Below, piece by piece: positions 19,081-28,214 of a DNA stretch of 40,583 nucleotides (positions within the stretch are counted from its first letter, which is position 1; every line of letters starts with the position of its first letter). The translations under genes and the position numbers were made by a program. The DNA comes from Magnetococcales bacterium HCHbin5 (GTDB lineage: Bacteria; Pseudomonadota; Magnetococcia; Magnetococcales; Magnetaquicoccaceae), in assembly GCA_002753505.1 (NCBI GenBank), contig PEAG01000028.1, positions 1 through 40,583 of the forward strand. Reading direction: 5' to 3'. Under the pieces are notes generated by a model. That model ran no database searches. It saw nothing but the letters and a program-made list of their open reading frames with translations, and had not been told where the DNA came from.

Positions 19081-20466
19081 TTAACGAATCAGGGGTGACC
19101 ACGATGGGTCAGAGCCGTCTGAATCGCCTCCTACTGATACCAGCCTCTCATTGTAGCCTGTTAAATCTATACTGTAAAGCTGCGACTGACTGCCCTTTTG
19201 TCGGGAAAAGAGGATCACCCGGCCATTGGGGGACCAGGTGGGGGACTCATCCATCCAGGAGTCGGTCAGGACGCGCATGTTTTTGCCTTCCGGTGTAGCG
19301 ACAGCGATACGAAAGCGACCTCCGCCGCCGTGGACAAAGGCGATCAGATCGCCACGGGGCGACCAGGAGGGAGCGGCGTTATAGGTGCCCTCGAAGGTGA
19401 TACGTTTGGGCTCCCCGCCGGCTGCGCTCATCACGTAGAGCTGGGGGGAGCCGGCCCGGTCGGAGTTGAATACCAGTTTTTGGCCATCGGGGGACCAGGA
19501 GGGCGAGGTGTCGATGGCGGTATGGTTGGTCATCCGGGTCAGGTGTCCGCTGCTCAAGGTTTTGACATAGATCTCCGGGTTGCCATCCATGCTCAGGGTG
19601 AAGGCCATGCGGCTGCCGTCCGGGGACCAGGAGGGTGCGCTGTTGAGGCCGGGATAGTCCCCCTGCAGGTGGCTGCTGCCATTCAGCAGGTCCAGCCGGA
19701 AAATACGGGGTGCGCCGGTCTCGTAGGACATATAAAACAGGTGGTCCCCGTTGGGGGAAAAGCGGGGCGTCAGCACCAAGTTGTTGCCCTGGGTCAATTC
19801 GATCCGGTTGGCACCGTCCTGATCCATCATGGCAATCTTTTTGTTTTCGCCCTTTTGGGTGACATAGGCGATGCGGGAGGTAAAGTAGCCGGTTTCGCCG
19901 GTCAAGCGGGTATAGATCTCATCGGCCACCCGGTGGGCCACATGCCGCCAGTTGCGGCTGGAGGCACTGAACCGTTTGCCTTTACCGATCAGGGTGCCCT
20001 GGAAAACATCGTAGAGAAAAAAGTCCACCACCACCTGATCCCCTTCCTGGCGCACGGCACCCGAGGTGACCGCTTCGGCTCCGATCAACCGCCACTCCCG
20101 GAACTGGGGACCGGTGCGCCAGAGGGTATCCGGCATTTGCAAAAAGGCACTGCGGCTGATGGGGCGAAAGAGGCCGGAGCGTTCCAGATCGGCGGTGATC
20201 ACCTCGGAAATCTGGCTGCCCATCACGCCGGACTCCTGGATCTGCCCGGCCCCGGAAAGGTTGACAAAGGCCGGAATGGCGATGGGCAGCGGGGAGAGGC
20301 CGCCCTTGGTAATATCGATGCGCACGCCGGCCCAGGCCGATCCGTTGCCCAGCAGGCCGATGCCCACCAGCAGGGCCAACCACAGGTGCAGCCGCAGCAT
20401 GGCGCGGACCGGGGGACCGCCAGCGGAGCCAACAGGGCGCAAACATGTCATAAGAACCATTTTCAT
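19081..20466 (-). CDS. tolB: Tol-Pal system beta-propeller protein TolB
   Basis: Periplasmic protein that interacts with Pal. I chose the Met of MKMVLMTCLRP, which gives a signal region with hydrophobic core LWLALLVGIGLLGN and cleavage after AWA; an in-frame start 13 codons earlier is possible. The N-terminal TolB domain (from GVRIDITKGG) is followed by a six-bladed propeller built from repeats with the motif PSWSPDG (variants FSPNGDHL, PSWSPRG, PTWSPNG), ending in DPSWSPLIR. It is preceded by gap (47 nt) and followed by pal and cpoB. Confidence 0.95.
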   Translation of the reverse strand: MKMVLMTCLRPVGSAGGPPVRAMLRLHLWLALLVGIGLLGNGSAWAGVRIDITKGGLSPLPIAIPAFVNLSGAGQIQESGVMGSQISEVITADLERSGLFRPISRSAFLQMPDTLWRTGPQFREWRLIGAEAVTSGAVRQEGDQVVVDFFLYDVFQGTLIGKGKRFSASSRNWRHVAHRVADEIYTRLTGETGYFTSRIAYVTQKGENKKIAMMDQDGANRIELTQGNNLVLTPRFSPNGDHLFYMSYETGAPRIFRLDLLNGSSHLQGDYPGLNSAPSWSPDGSRMAFTLSMDGNPEIYVKTLSSGHLTRMTNHTAIDTSPSWSPDGQKLVFNSDRAGSPQLYVMSAAGGEPKRITFEGTYNAAPSWSPRGDLIAFVHGGGGRFRIAVATPEGKNMRVLTDSWMDESPTWSPNGRVILFSRQKGSQSQLYSIDLTGYNERLVSVGGDSDGSDPSWSPLIR

Positions 20467-20513
20467 TGCGATGCCTTGCCTTATCAGGGGTTGCACGAAG
20501 CTCAAGTGGCCGA

Positions 20514-21749
20514 TTATAAAATTTTGTCCGCGATGTGGGCGGTCAGTTTGCCCAGCATGTTGGCGTAGCTGCCCAATTCGTTGTCGTACCAGCCATAGAC
20601 GACCGCCTGGGTCACCGGCACCTCCAGGGTATGGGAGAGCATGGCGTCCCGCACCGCCTGGGGCAGGTTGGGGATATGGTCCAGGTTGACGCGGGTGTAG
20701 GCGGTCCGGGTATGGGTTTCCGTGCCTTCGATGATGGCTGCGGCCAGGGGCAGTCCCACCATGTCGGCCGAGACATTCTGGGCCGCACTGTACACCAGGT
20801 AGCCCTGGCAGGCCCCTTCGGCGGCCTCCTGGTAGATGGTGTTGATGTCGGTGCGGTTGACCGGGTTGTCGCGGCTTTCCGATTGCAGGTTCAGGGTCAA
20901 AATGATCAATGAACCGGCGGCGACGGGCACCCGCACCGATTCAGCCATCATGCCGATGTCGGCCATCTCCGGCAGCACCAGGCGCAGGGCCTTGGCGGCT
21001 CCGGTGGTGGTCAGGATCAGGTTGTTCATCACGCTGCGGTTTTTGCGCAGGTCGCTTGCGTTGGCGGCGGGCAGTGCATCCAGTACCACCTGGCTGCTGG
21101 TGGTGGCGTGGACGGTGACCATGGAGGCAGAGAGTATGCGATCCGCCCCGAAGTGGTCCAACATGGGTTTCATCATGTAGGCCAGGCAGGTGGTGGTGCA
21201 GGAGGCGGCGGAGATCAGGTTGTGTTGGCCGGGAATGTACATTTCGTCGTTGATGCCCATCACGGTGGTGACGGCGTCGTCCGGCATGGAGAGACCGCTG
21301 GTCTTGATTTTGAAGGGGGCTGACAGCAGCACCTTTTCGGCACCGGCCTCCAGGTGGCCGCGCAGGGAGCCATTGCTGGCGTCGGCGGCGAGGGTGGGGT
21401 CGGTGAAGACGCCGGTGCAATCCACCACCAGTCGCACCCCGTGGCTGCGCCAGCCGATCTCCCGGGGGTTCCGGTGGCTGCGCAAAAAGTGTACGGGGGT
21501 GCCGTTGATCACCATCCGGCCACGCTCTTCATCCAGCTCTTCGATCACCCGTTGGCCGTGGTAGCCGTTCAGAAAGTGGGTCAAGCGTCCGTAGGAGCTG
21601 TCGTGTTCCACTGCGTGGGCCAGATCTTCCAGGCTTTTGCCGACCGGTCGTCCCACGTTGACCACCAGTTCAGAGAAGGTTTTATTGGCTAGGTGGTGCC
21701 AAAGGGTCAGTTTGCCGATACGGCCCATGCCGTTGATGCCGAGTTTCAT
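20514..21749 (-). CDS. Divergent glyceraldehyde-3-phosphate dehydrogenase family protein
   Basis: The protein (411 aa) keeps the GAPDH plan: LGINGMGRIGKL at the N-terminus, ASCTTTCLAYMMKPM with the catalytic Cys about residue 187, the catalytic His in TVHATTSSQ, TTGAAKALRLVLPEM and the C-terminal WYDNELGSYANM. It is about 80 residues longer than classical GAPDH and lacks the usual Asn-Asp after the second strand (it reads VNVGRP), so cofactor choice may differ. The Met of MKLGINGMG is preceded by AGAGG at a good distance. A promoter is visible upstream (21821-21850). It could be a second GAPDH used in a particular direction or with another substrate. It is the first gene of the run leading to tolB. 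Confidence 0.85.
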   Translation of the reverse strand: MKLGINGMGRIGKLTLWHHLANKTFSELVVNVGRPVGKSLEDLAHAVEHDSSYGRLTHFLNGYHGQRVIEELDEERGRMVINGTPVHFLRSHRNPREIGWRSHGVRLVVDCTGVFTDPTLAADASNGSLRGHLEAGAEKVLLSAPFKIKTSGLSMPDDAVTTVMGINDEMYIPGQHNLISAASCTTTCLAYMMKPMLDHFGADRILSASMVTVHATTSSQVVLDALPAANASDLRKNRSVMNNLILTTTGAAKALRLVLPEMADIGMMAESVRVPVAAGSLIILTLNLQSESRDNPVNRTDINTIYQEAAEGACQGYLVYSAAQNVSADMVGLPLAAAIIEGTETHTRTAYTRVNLDHIPNLPQAVRDAMLSHTLEVPVTQAVVYGWYDNELGSYANMLGKLTAHIADKIL

Positions 21750-21820
21750 GTACGCCTCTTTGCTGTTGATGATAAACCCCCGCACGACCGCGTCGTAAGT
21801 ACAGCGTGCTGAAATTTTTT

Positions 21821-21850
21821 ATTGTATGTTAGAAAGCCTGCCCTGTGCAA
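21821..21850 (-). promoter_or_regulatory. Predicted sigma-70-type promoter for the GAPDH gene
   Basis: On the minus strand, TTGCAC (21845-21850) and TACAAT (21821-21826) are separated by 18 bp and lie about 70 bp upstream of the chosen start. The stretch between here and repeat E5 (21851-22007) contains no gene I can support. Confidence 0.5.
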
Positions 21851-22007
21851 CGGCGAATAGCCTTGTGGTCACAAAAATGTGTGCCGTGCGGCGTACCGCA
21901 GGGAATGTTTTATCTGCAATCGATCATTGATGGTTTTTTATACCAGCTGTTGCGGGGCTTGGGGGCGTGTTGTATTTGACGGAGATGCCCATGCTTTTTT
22001 TTAATCT

Positions 22008-22115
22008 TTTCAAACAATTGCATTGGCAAGGGGAGCGTGACGCTCCCCGGTGGGGTGCAGGGGCAAAGCCCCATATGCGCTCACATAATGACGATACCCT
22101 TTATTCTGTTAATCT
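22008..22115. repeat. Partial outer module next to E5
   Basis: A fragment with AACAATTGCA, the hairpin GGGGAGCGT/ACGCTCCCC and the shortened GGGGCAAAGCCCC followed by ATATGCGCTCAC. It corresponds to the 90-bp tandem module beside E2, in the same position relative to its complete element, but carries the AGCG/CGCT variant of the stem. Confidence 0.7.
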
Positions 22116-22590
22116 TTTAAAACGATTGCAGGGGCCTGGGGAGCGTCACGCTCCCCAGTGGGGTGCAGGGGCAAAGCCCCTGCAGGTAACGGGCGCGCTT
22201 TTACCGAAGCAAATTTCCGCAGGAAATTTGCGCAGCGCGCCCAAAACGCCCCGCAGGGGCACTGCTGGAGGGCGGCAGCCCGACCGAGAGCGGGCAAAAG
22301 GTTATTTGGTTTGGAAAAAAAACCGTTCCTGGCCTTGTGTCAAACAGGAAGCGTAATACAATCAAAGCGTAATATCCAAACGTTCTGGTTTTTTATCCAA
22401 ACATTTTCGATGACATAACCGTGCGGGTCGGGCTGCCGCCCTCCCAAGGTCGCCCCTGCGGGGCGGTTTTGGGCGCGTTGCGCAAATTTTCTGCGAAAAT
22501 TTGCTTTGGGAAAACGCGCCGTTCATGCAGGGGCTTTGCCCCTGCACCCCACCGGGGAGCGTGACGCTCCCCGGACCCCTGCAATCACTT
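22116..22590 (-). repeat. Composite hairpin repeat element E5
   Basis: Complete copy of about 475 bp with left arm about 22116-22283 and right arm about 22424-22590. All its outer hairpins read GGGGAGCGT/ACGCTCCCC in place of GGGGACCGT/ACGGTCCCC; the paired change keeps the stem. The third stems are CAAATTTCC/GGAAATTTG on the left and CAAATTTTC/GAAAATTTG on the right. The core is closely related to the reverse complement of the E3 core, including the T-run region and the GGCCAGGA motif. It ends 25 bp from the terminase stop codon. Confidence 0.85.
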
Positions 22591-22614
22591 TGACAAAATA
22601 CCAACCGGACGGCC

Positions 22615-24297
22615 TCAATACCCATCCATCTCAATCCGCCCCCCCCACTCCCCAAACCCCTTTTGCGCAAAAGAGTGCTCGACCGACGACCCCAACTCCT
22701 GCCCAACCCGACTGCCAGCGGAACGAACATCCCCCAAACTCCCCCCCTCATGCACCGCCCTCCACAACATCTCCAACGCATCCGGACCATCATCATGACT
22801 GTCATTGCCCTCCCCCCAATGACGCAACTGCTCAATCAGAGTACCCTGACCGGGATGAAACCGAATCAAACCATTGGCAATGTGCGGCTGCAAACTGCTG
22901 ATGCGCAACCCCTTGTCCCGGGAAGGCTTGATCCCGCGCGCCGGAACGGGAACACCCTGCCGGGCCGAACGCCGAATCAACTCATCCTTGAAAAATTCCT
23001 GAAACTGCACCGACTCCACTACCCATAACCGACACCCATACCGCAGCTGATAAGCCATCACATCCTCAATGATGCGATCCGGCAACCGGTGCCGAATGTC
23101 CGCCTCCAACAGATCCAATACCCCACTCTGCCGGTCAAACCCACCCACCAGAATGGCCGAAGGATCCCCCCGCCCCGCCGATTTCCCCATGGAAGGATCC
23201 ACCGCACCAAACATGACCCAGTTGGGATTGCGCTGCCCCCAAAAACTCAACTGCTGAAAAACCGCATTCTCACTCAACGGCTGATTCTGCAACTCGGCAT
23301 CAAAAGCCACCGTCCCATCCCGCGCCCGTATCTTCATCAGAGACTCCAGACTGCGAACCTTGGGCCAGGAGAGCTTGGCCCCCGCCTCCATCTGATTGCG
23401 ATGCTGCCGGAAAAAGGCATCCGCCGCCCCCTCCCCCTCGTTGACCAGACAAGCCTGCCACTGATCCCACAACGCCATATCCTGCGGCCACTGCAAAATG
23501 GCCTGAAAACGGATACTCTCCCACAACGGATTGTGCATCAAACGGGCCAGCAGCGAGTCATGATGCAAAATGGTACCCACCACCAACAGATCCATCGAAT
23601 CATCCGCCGCCCCCAACTTTAACACCGTGGTCCGCAACCACTCCTCCAGCTTGTCCCGCTGACTCCGACTGCGCACATTGACATCATTCTCCAGATCATC
23701 ACAAATCACCATATCCGGTCGGTGCGACCCATGCCGCAACCCCCGCATCCGCCGACCCGAACCAAACGCCTGAATCTTGGTGCCCCCCGCCGTCACCATC
23801 ACCCCCGACTTCCAAACCGACCCCACCCCGCACGCCGCCGGAAAATCCAACAACAAACGGCTGTTGCTCTCCAACTCCGCCTTGATCGCCTCCACCATGG
23901 CCGCCGCCTGATGCTGACTGTCCATGATGATGGGAATATATTTGCGCTGCCCGGTCACCGCACACCACAAGGTAAAAATCTGGGTCACCAGGGTCGACTT
24001 GGCCTCGCCACGCGGTGCCGCAATGGCCAGCTTGACCCCCCGCCGAGCCTGAATCAGCCGAGGCAAACGATCATACAAATAGCTGTGCAACACACTGTCA
24101 TGACGGGAGATATAATGGGGAAAATAGGTCTTGGCAAAAAACTGGAACTCTTTGCGGGCCCGCTGCTGGCGTCGCCGCTGCTCCTCCGGCCGGGTGCCCA
24201 ACCCGGCCAAATGCAACTCATGATGCTGCCGTAACCGTGCAGCCAACCCGGTCAATTCGGTCTGAAAAGCCTTGGGAGTCAACCTGGAATGGGTCAT
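22615..24297 (-). CDS. Phage terminase large subunit, orphan
   Basis: Motor and nuclease that packages DNA into phage heads. The 560 residues contain a Walker A-like APRGEAKST (about 114), Walker B MVICDDLEND (about 196), the coupling region VVGTILHHDSLL, and an RNase H-like nuclease domain starting at GAVDPSMGKSAGRGDPS (about 366), with VVESVQFQEFF and HDDGPDALEM supplying later acidic residues. A Shine-Dalgarno sequence (AGAGG) precedes the ATG. No small terminase, portal, capsid or tail gene is near; neighbours are a repeat element and a sensor kinase. It is full length, so it is either a recently isolated prophage remnant or a domesticated gene. Confidence 0.88.
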   Translation of the reverse strand: MTHSRLTPKAFQTELTGLAARLRQHHELHLAGLGTRPEEQRRRQQRARKEFQFFAKTYFPHYISRHDSVLHSYLYDRLPRLIQARRGVKLAIAAPRGEAKSTLVTQIFTLWCAVTGQRKYIPIIMDSQHQAAAMVEAIKAELESNSRLLLDFPAACGVGSVWKSGVMVTAGGTKIQAFGSGRRMRGLRHGSHRPDMVICDDLENDVNVRSRSQRDKLEEWLRTTVLKLGAADDSMDLLVVGTILHHDSLLARLMHNPLWESIRFQAILQWPQDMALWDQWQACLVNEGEGAADAFFRQHRNQMEAGAKLSWPKVRSLESLMKIRARDGTVAFDAELQNQPLSENAVFQQLSFWGQRNPNWVMFGAVDPSMGKSAGRGDPSAILVGGFDRQSGVLDLLEADIRHRLPDRIIEDVMAYQLRYGCRLWVVESVQFQEFFKDELIRRSARQGVPVPARGIKPSRDKGLRISSLQPHIANGLIRFHPGQGTLIEQLRHWGEGNDSHDDGPDALEMLWRAVHEGGSLGDVRSAGSRVGQELGSSVEHSFAQKGFGEWGGRIEMDGY

Positions 24298-24404
24298 GCG
24301 GCCTCTTGTCTGCTACAATGGGGAACGGAAACGGTACCCAACAACCCGTCCCACCACTATGACACCGATTGACAACCAAACAAAATATGAACAGATTCAT
24401 CCTG

Positions 24405-26918
24405 TTATAAAATTTCAGACAGATGATCCAACACGTTGAGCAGGGCCTTCTTGCGAATGGGCTTGGTCAAAACATGGTTACAGCCAGCCGCCATGATCTC
24501 CTCGGAAACATCCTTCATGGCATGGGCGGTAAAGGCGATGATGGGCGTGGCAGGGCGATGGTTTTCCGCTTCCCACTGGCGCATGGCCCGGGTGGCCTCA
24601 TAGCCATTCATGCCGGGCATCTGAATATCCATCAACACCAGATCAAACGGCTGGTTTTGAAACAGCGTCACCGCCCGACTCCCCTCAGCAACCGTGGTCA
24701 ACGTATGGGCGGTGGGTTTCAAAAAGGCCTCCAGCAGACTCAAATTGTCCTCCGCATCATCCACCGCCAAAATACGCAACCTCTCCTGAGTAACCGGAGG
24801 AGAGAGCAGATCCGATACCGGCAACGGCAACGGTTGCGCCGTCACCGGCTCCATGGGTAGCACAAAGGTAAAGGCACTGCCTTCAAACGGTACACTCTGT
24901 ACCCGAATCTCCCCCCCCATCAAGGCAACCAACCGTTGACAGATGGAGAGCCCCAGTCCCGTGCCACCAAACCGCTTGAAGGTATTTTTTTCGGCCTGTT
25001 CAAACGGTTCAAAAATGGCCGCGAGACGATCTGCCGCCACCCCAATACCGGTGTCAATGACCGTGAACTGGATCATCGGGGGAGCCAGGCCAACCACCTT
25101 CAGGGTAACCTGCCCCTGGCGGGTAAATTTGATGGCGTTTTCCAACAGATTGAACAACACCTGTTTGAGACGTTGGGTGTCCCCCCGCACCACCGGCGGC
25201 AGATCCGCGGCCAGCTCCATCTGGAGCCCAATCCCCTTGACCGTCGCCGCATGGCGCAACAGTTCGACGGACTCTTCCAGCACCACCGACAGCTCAAAGG
25301 GATGCAGCTCCAGCTCCATCTGTCCGGCCTCGATTTTGGACAGATCCAGAATATCGTTGATCAATCCCATCAAGGTATTGCCGGCATTGATCATGATCTG
25401 CAGGCAGTGCCGCTGCTCGGCATCCAGCCCCTGCTCCCGGAGTACATCTCCCATGCCGATGATGGCATTCATGGGGGTACGGATTTCATGACTCATGGCG
25501 GCCAGAAAGTTGCTTTTGGCGCGATTGGCCTGTTGGGCCTCCTCCTTGGCACACCGCAACGCCTCCTCCACCCGTTTGCGCTCGGTGATGTCGGTGGCAA
25601 TGCCACAGACCGCATAGGGCTCGCCGTCTTTCTCCCGCAGGGAAAATTTGACGGCAATGTAGGTGTGGAGCCCATCATCCTGGGGCACCTCCTCCTCCAC
25701 CATGATGCTGTTTTGGGAGAGAGCCAGCCGATCGTTGGCCTGCAACCGGGCAGCCACCTCCGCTGGAAACAGCTCATAGTCGCTCTTGCCCTGTATCTCC
25801 TGGCTGGTCGTGTGAATCAGCGTTTCATAGTGTCGATTGATAAACAGGTAGCGACCCTGCAAATCTTTCATGAAGACGACAGCCGGGGTATGGTTGAGTA
25901 TCTCCCGTTGTTGCTGGTCGCTCTTGTTCAGAGCCTCTGCAGCCTGTCTGCTCTCCTGATCAAAGCGGCGAATCCGGGACTGGGTGATCAGCAGCAGCCC
26001 GCAGGCCAGCAGAATCATGGCGACAAACAGGCCGCTATACCGTTGCACATCCCGATACCAATCCGCCTGTACAACCGACAGGGAACGGCTGACAGCCACG
26101 AACAGCGGCCGGTCCATATGCAGCGAGGGCGGTTGAATTCTGTCCACCACCCCCAACCGCTCCCCATCGGCAGAGTGAAGGATCGCCTCATCCCCCTGCC
26201 ACTGTTGCTCCTGCTGTGGGGGCACGGCAGCGGCCGTTGTCGGCCCGGCCAGCTGGGGAGATTGCAACGGCCGGGGCATTTGCAAAAACAGCACGCCCTC
26301 GCCGTGGGCAATCGATACCTGCATATCCGGTGCGTAGAGCACGGAGTCCATCACCGTCTGAAAATAGCCAGGCTCCAGGGAGAGGGAGACAATACCGGCA
26401 AACCGCCCATCCGCTCCGATAATGGCACGGGTGAGATTCATGACCTGGACACCAAGTACCGACAGAAAAGGGGGAGAAAGGTAGAGGGTATCCCGGTCAG
26501 GATGCTGACGCGGGCGTTGAAAATAGGCGCGGTGACTAAAATTTTTCTGCAACAGTGCCGGACGGTTGGAAAATTGCACCACCCCACGGGCATCGGTCAC
26601 CAGCAGGGTACGCAGCCCGGGAATGACCAGAAAAGCATCCCAGTGCTCGGCAAGTGAAACCGGATCCGCCGCCCTGTAGGATCCACTGGGCAGTGCATCC
26701 AGTATGTGCTGCAAAACCTTATGGGCAGATTGAAACAGCATGCCCACATTTTCCGTCATCACCCGGGATTGGGCCTGCAAGCGGTCCCGTTCAAGCTTTT
26801 CCCGCTCAAGGCGGTCCTGGTAAAATTCAAAGACAAACACCATACCCAGCAGCAAGGTCACCATGCCCAGGATAAGCCATTGTATCAAAAAAGGACGGTT
26901 GGCATAATGTCGTGTCAT
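24405..26918 (-). CDS. Membrane-bound hybrid sensor histidine kinase with PAS and receiver domains
   Basis: Signal-transduction kinase. Two membrane segments (FLIQWLILGMVTLLLGMVFVF near the N-terminus and SGLFVAMILLACGLLLI about 300 residues later) enclose an extracytoplasmic sensor region of the Cache type. A PAS domain follows (HTPAVVFMKDLQGRYLFINR), then the HisKA domain with the phospho-His in MSHEIRTPMNAIIG, the ATPase domain with DTGIGVAADRLAAIFEPFEQ and GGTGLGLSICQRL, and a receiver with VDDAEDN, phospho-Asp in LMDIQMPGMNG and LTKPIRK. I place the start at MTRHYANRP; in-frame Mets up to 27038 exist and none has a clear ribosome site. The ligand and output regulator are unknown. Confidence 0.87.
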   Translation of the reverse strand: MTRHYANRPFLIQWLILGMVTLLLGMVFVFEFYQDRLEREKLERDRLQAQSRVMTENVGMLFQSAHKVLQHILDALPSGSYRAADPVSLAEHWDAFLVIPGLRTLLVTDARGVVQFSNRPALLQKNFSHRAYFQRPRQHPDRDTLYLSPPFLSVLGVQVMNLTRAIIGADGRFAGIVSLSLEPGYFQTVMDSVLYAPDMQVSIAHGEGVLFLQMPRPLQSPQLAGPTTAAAVPPQQEQQWQGDEAILHSADGERLGVVDRIQPPSLHMDRPLFVAVSRSLSVVQADWYRDVQRYSGLFVAMILLACGLLLITQSRIRRFDQESRQAAEALNKSDQQQREILNHTPAVVFMKDLQGRYLFINRHYETLIHTTSQEIQGKSDYELFPAEVAARLQANDRLALSQNSIMVEEEVPQDDGLHTYIAVKFSLREKDGEPYAVCGIATDITERKRVEEALRCAKEEAQQANRAKSNFLAAMSHEIRTPMNAIIGMGDVLREQGLDAEQRHCLQIMINAGNTLMGLINDILDLSKIEAGQMELELHPFELSVVLEESVELLRHAATVKGIGLQMELAADLPPVVRGDTQRLKQVLFNLLENAIKFTRQGQVTLKVVGLAPPMIQFTVIDTGIGVAADRLAAIFEPFEQAEKNTFKRFGGTGLGLSICQRLVALMGGEIRVQSVPFEGSAFTFVLPMEPVTAQPLPLPVSDLLSPPVTQERLRILAVDDAEDNLSLLEAFLKPTAHTLTTVAEGSRAVTLFQNQPFDLVLMDIQMPGMNGYEATRAMRQWEAENHRPATPIIAFTAHAMKDVSEEIMAAGCNHVLTKPIRKKALLNVLDHLSEIL

Positions 26919-27120
26919 GGAGGTTCGTGACAATACCGGGCAAGGGGTGAAAAACAGGACACAATGGCACGCACGGCACATATTATTAACGGCCTCAAGC
27001 CGTTCTGCATTGTACCTCCATAAGAACAGGAATACCATCCCTAAATGGCCTTACCAAGCGTTGCTGCAAGATACGCTTTTTTGACAAAACGTCAACTCAC
27101 ACCTAAACAAAGAAAAAACC

Positions 27121-28122
27121 ATGCAAATTTACCGGCATGCGCGCTGGTTTTGGCCCGTGATAAAGGCTGTGGTGGCCGTTGGCATGCTCTGGTGGCTGTT
27201 GCAGCAGGGGGCACTGGATTTTGGCGTGCTTTGGCAGGGGGGGCTTCATCTGCCACTGTTGGGGCTGGGGTTGCTCTGCAATCTGGCCATGATCTCCCTG
27301 GGGGCTCTGCGTTGGCAGCTGCTGCTGGGAGGCCAGGGCATCCATTGGCCGTTTGCCTGGGTGCATCGGATGATCTATTTGACGGTCTGTTTTAACCTGC
27401 TGGCTCCGGGTTCCGTGGGTGGGGATGCGTTGCGGATGGGATATGTGGTGCGACGGTGTCAGGGGGCGCAAAACGGGGCGGCCATTCTCACCATTCTGGT
27501 AGATCGTCTGACCGGCCTTTATGCCCTGTTTGTGATCGCCCTGTTGGCCGCTTTGGGCAATCTTGAGCCGTTGTTGGCCTTGTGGCCGACCCAAATTTTG
27601 CTCCTCTCTCTGGCTCTGGTGGTGGTGGGTCTGCCGCTGTTGCTGGTTTTGCTCTTTTGGGGCATTGAGCGGATACCGGGGGTGCGAGAGCGACTGGAAA
27701 GCCCGGGGAGCCCACCTGACCGTTGGCTGGCGGTGGCATTGGATCAAACGGCGTTGGCCATCCGGCTGTTTCGGCGTGCCAAAGTTCGGTTGATTGCGGC
27801 CGTCGGGGTCTCCATGCTGGCCCAGGCCATCGAGATTATTGCGTTGTTATTGATCGCCCAGGGGTTGGGATTGTTGAGCGGTTCGGCAAGCCATTTTTTT
27901 GTGGCGGCTCCGGTGGCCTGGGTGGCCAATCTGTTGCCCATCTCTCCGGGCGGATTGGGGGTGGGGGAGGCGGCATTTGCCCAGGTCTGTCAGTGGCTGC
28001 AACCGACCGCTGCGCTGACCGCCCTGGGAACCCCTTTTTTGATCAATCGTCTCTTGCAGATGGTTGCCAGTTTGCCTGGTTTATGGGTTTATCTTCTCTA
28101 TCGTCATGATGCCCCCGACTGA
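27121..28122 (+). CDS. YbhN-like polytopic membrane protein (lysylphosphatidylglycerol synthase transmembrane family)
   Basis: An integral inner-membrane protein of 333 residues with about eight hydrophobic segments. It begins with a short basic N-terminus and helix (VIKAVVAVGMLWWLL) and contains the family features NLLAPGSVGGDALRMGYVVRR, VDRLTGLYALFVIALLA and the late LLPISPGGLGVGEAAFAQ. Family members include the flippase part of lysyl-PG synthase and proteins implicated in lipid or glycan transport; the soluble aminoacyl-transferase domain is absent, so lysyl-PG synthesis itself is not supported. It is divergent from the sensor kinase (about 200 bp apart) and convergent with the SUMF1-domain gene. 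Confidence 0.8.
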   Translation: MQIYRHARWFWPVIKAVVAVGMLWWLLQQGALDFGVLWQGGLHLPLLGLGLLCNLAMISLGALRWQLLLGGQGIHWPFAWVHRMIYLTVCFNLLAPGSVGGDALRMGYVVRRCQGAQNGAAILTILVDRLTGLYALFVIALLAALGNLEPLLALWPTQILLLSLALVVVGLPLLLVLLFWGIERIPGVRERLESPGSPPDRWLAVALDQTALAIRLFRRAKVRLIAAVGVSMLAQAIEIIALLLIAQGLGLLSGSASHFFVAAPVAWVANLLPISPGGLGVGEAAFAQVCQWLQPTAALTALGTPFLINRLLQMVASLPGLWVYLLYRHDAPD

Positions 28123-28152
28123 CCCGGAAGCCCGTTTGTGCAAATCTTTCAA

Positions 28153-28206
28153 AACGATGGCGGGGGTTTGGGGGGGCGTCGCACTCCCCAAACCCCCGCC
28201 ATCGTT
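28153..28206. terminator. Perfect long hairpin between convergent genes; solo member of the repeat family
   Basis: Two perfectly complementary 21-bp arms (28153-28173 and 28186-28206) are separated by 12 bp. The arms begin AACGATGGCGGGGGTTTGG. It lies between the stop codons of two convergent genes, ending 9 bp before the SUMF1-domain stop, so a two-way terminator is likely. The arms resemble the composite repeat ends (AACGATTGCAGGGGGCTGG), and the centre resembles a decayed GGGGAGCGT/ACGCTCCCC hairpin. Confidence 0.75.
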
Positions 28207-28214
28207 AAACAGGC

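Noticed and set aside
27121-28122. Lysylphosphatidylglycerol synthase (MprF)
   Set aside because: Only the membrane part is present; the C-terminal aminoacyl-transferase domain is missing, so only YbhN-like membership is supported.
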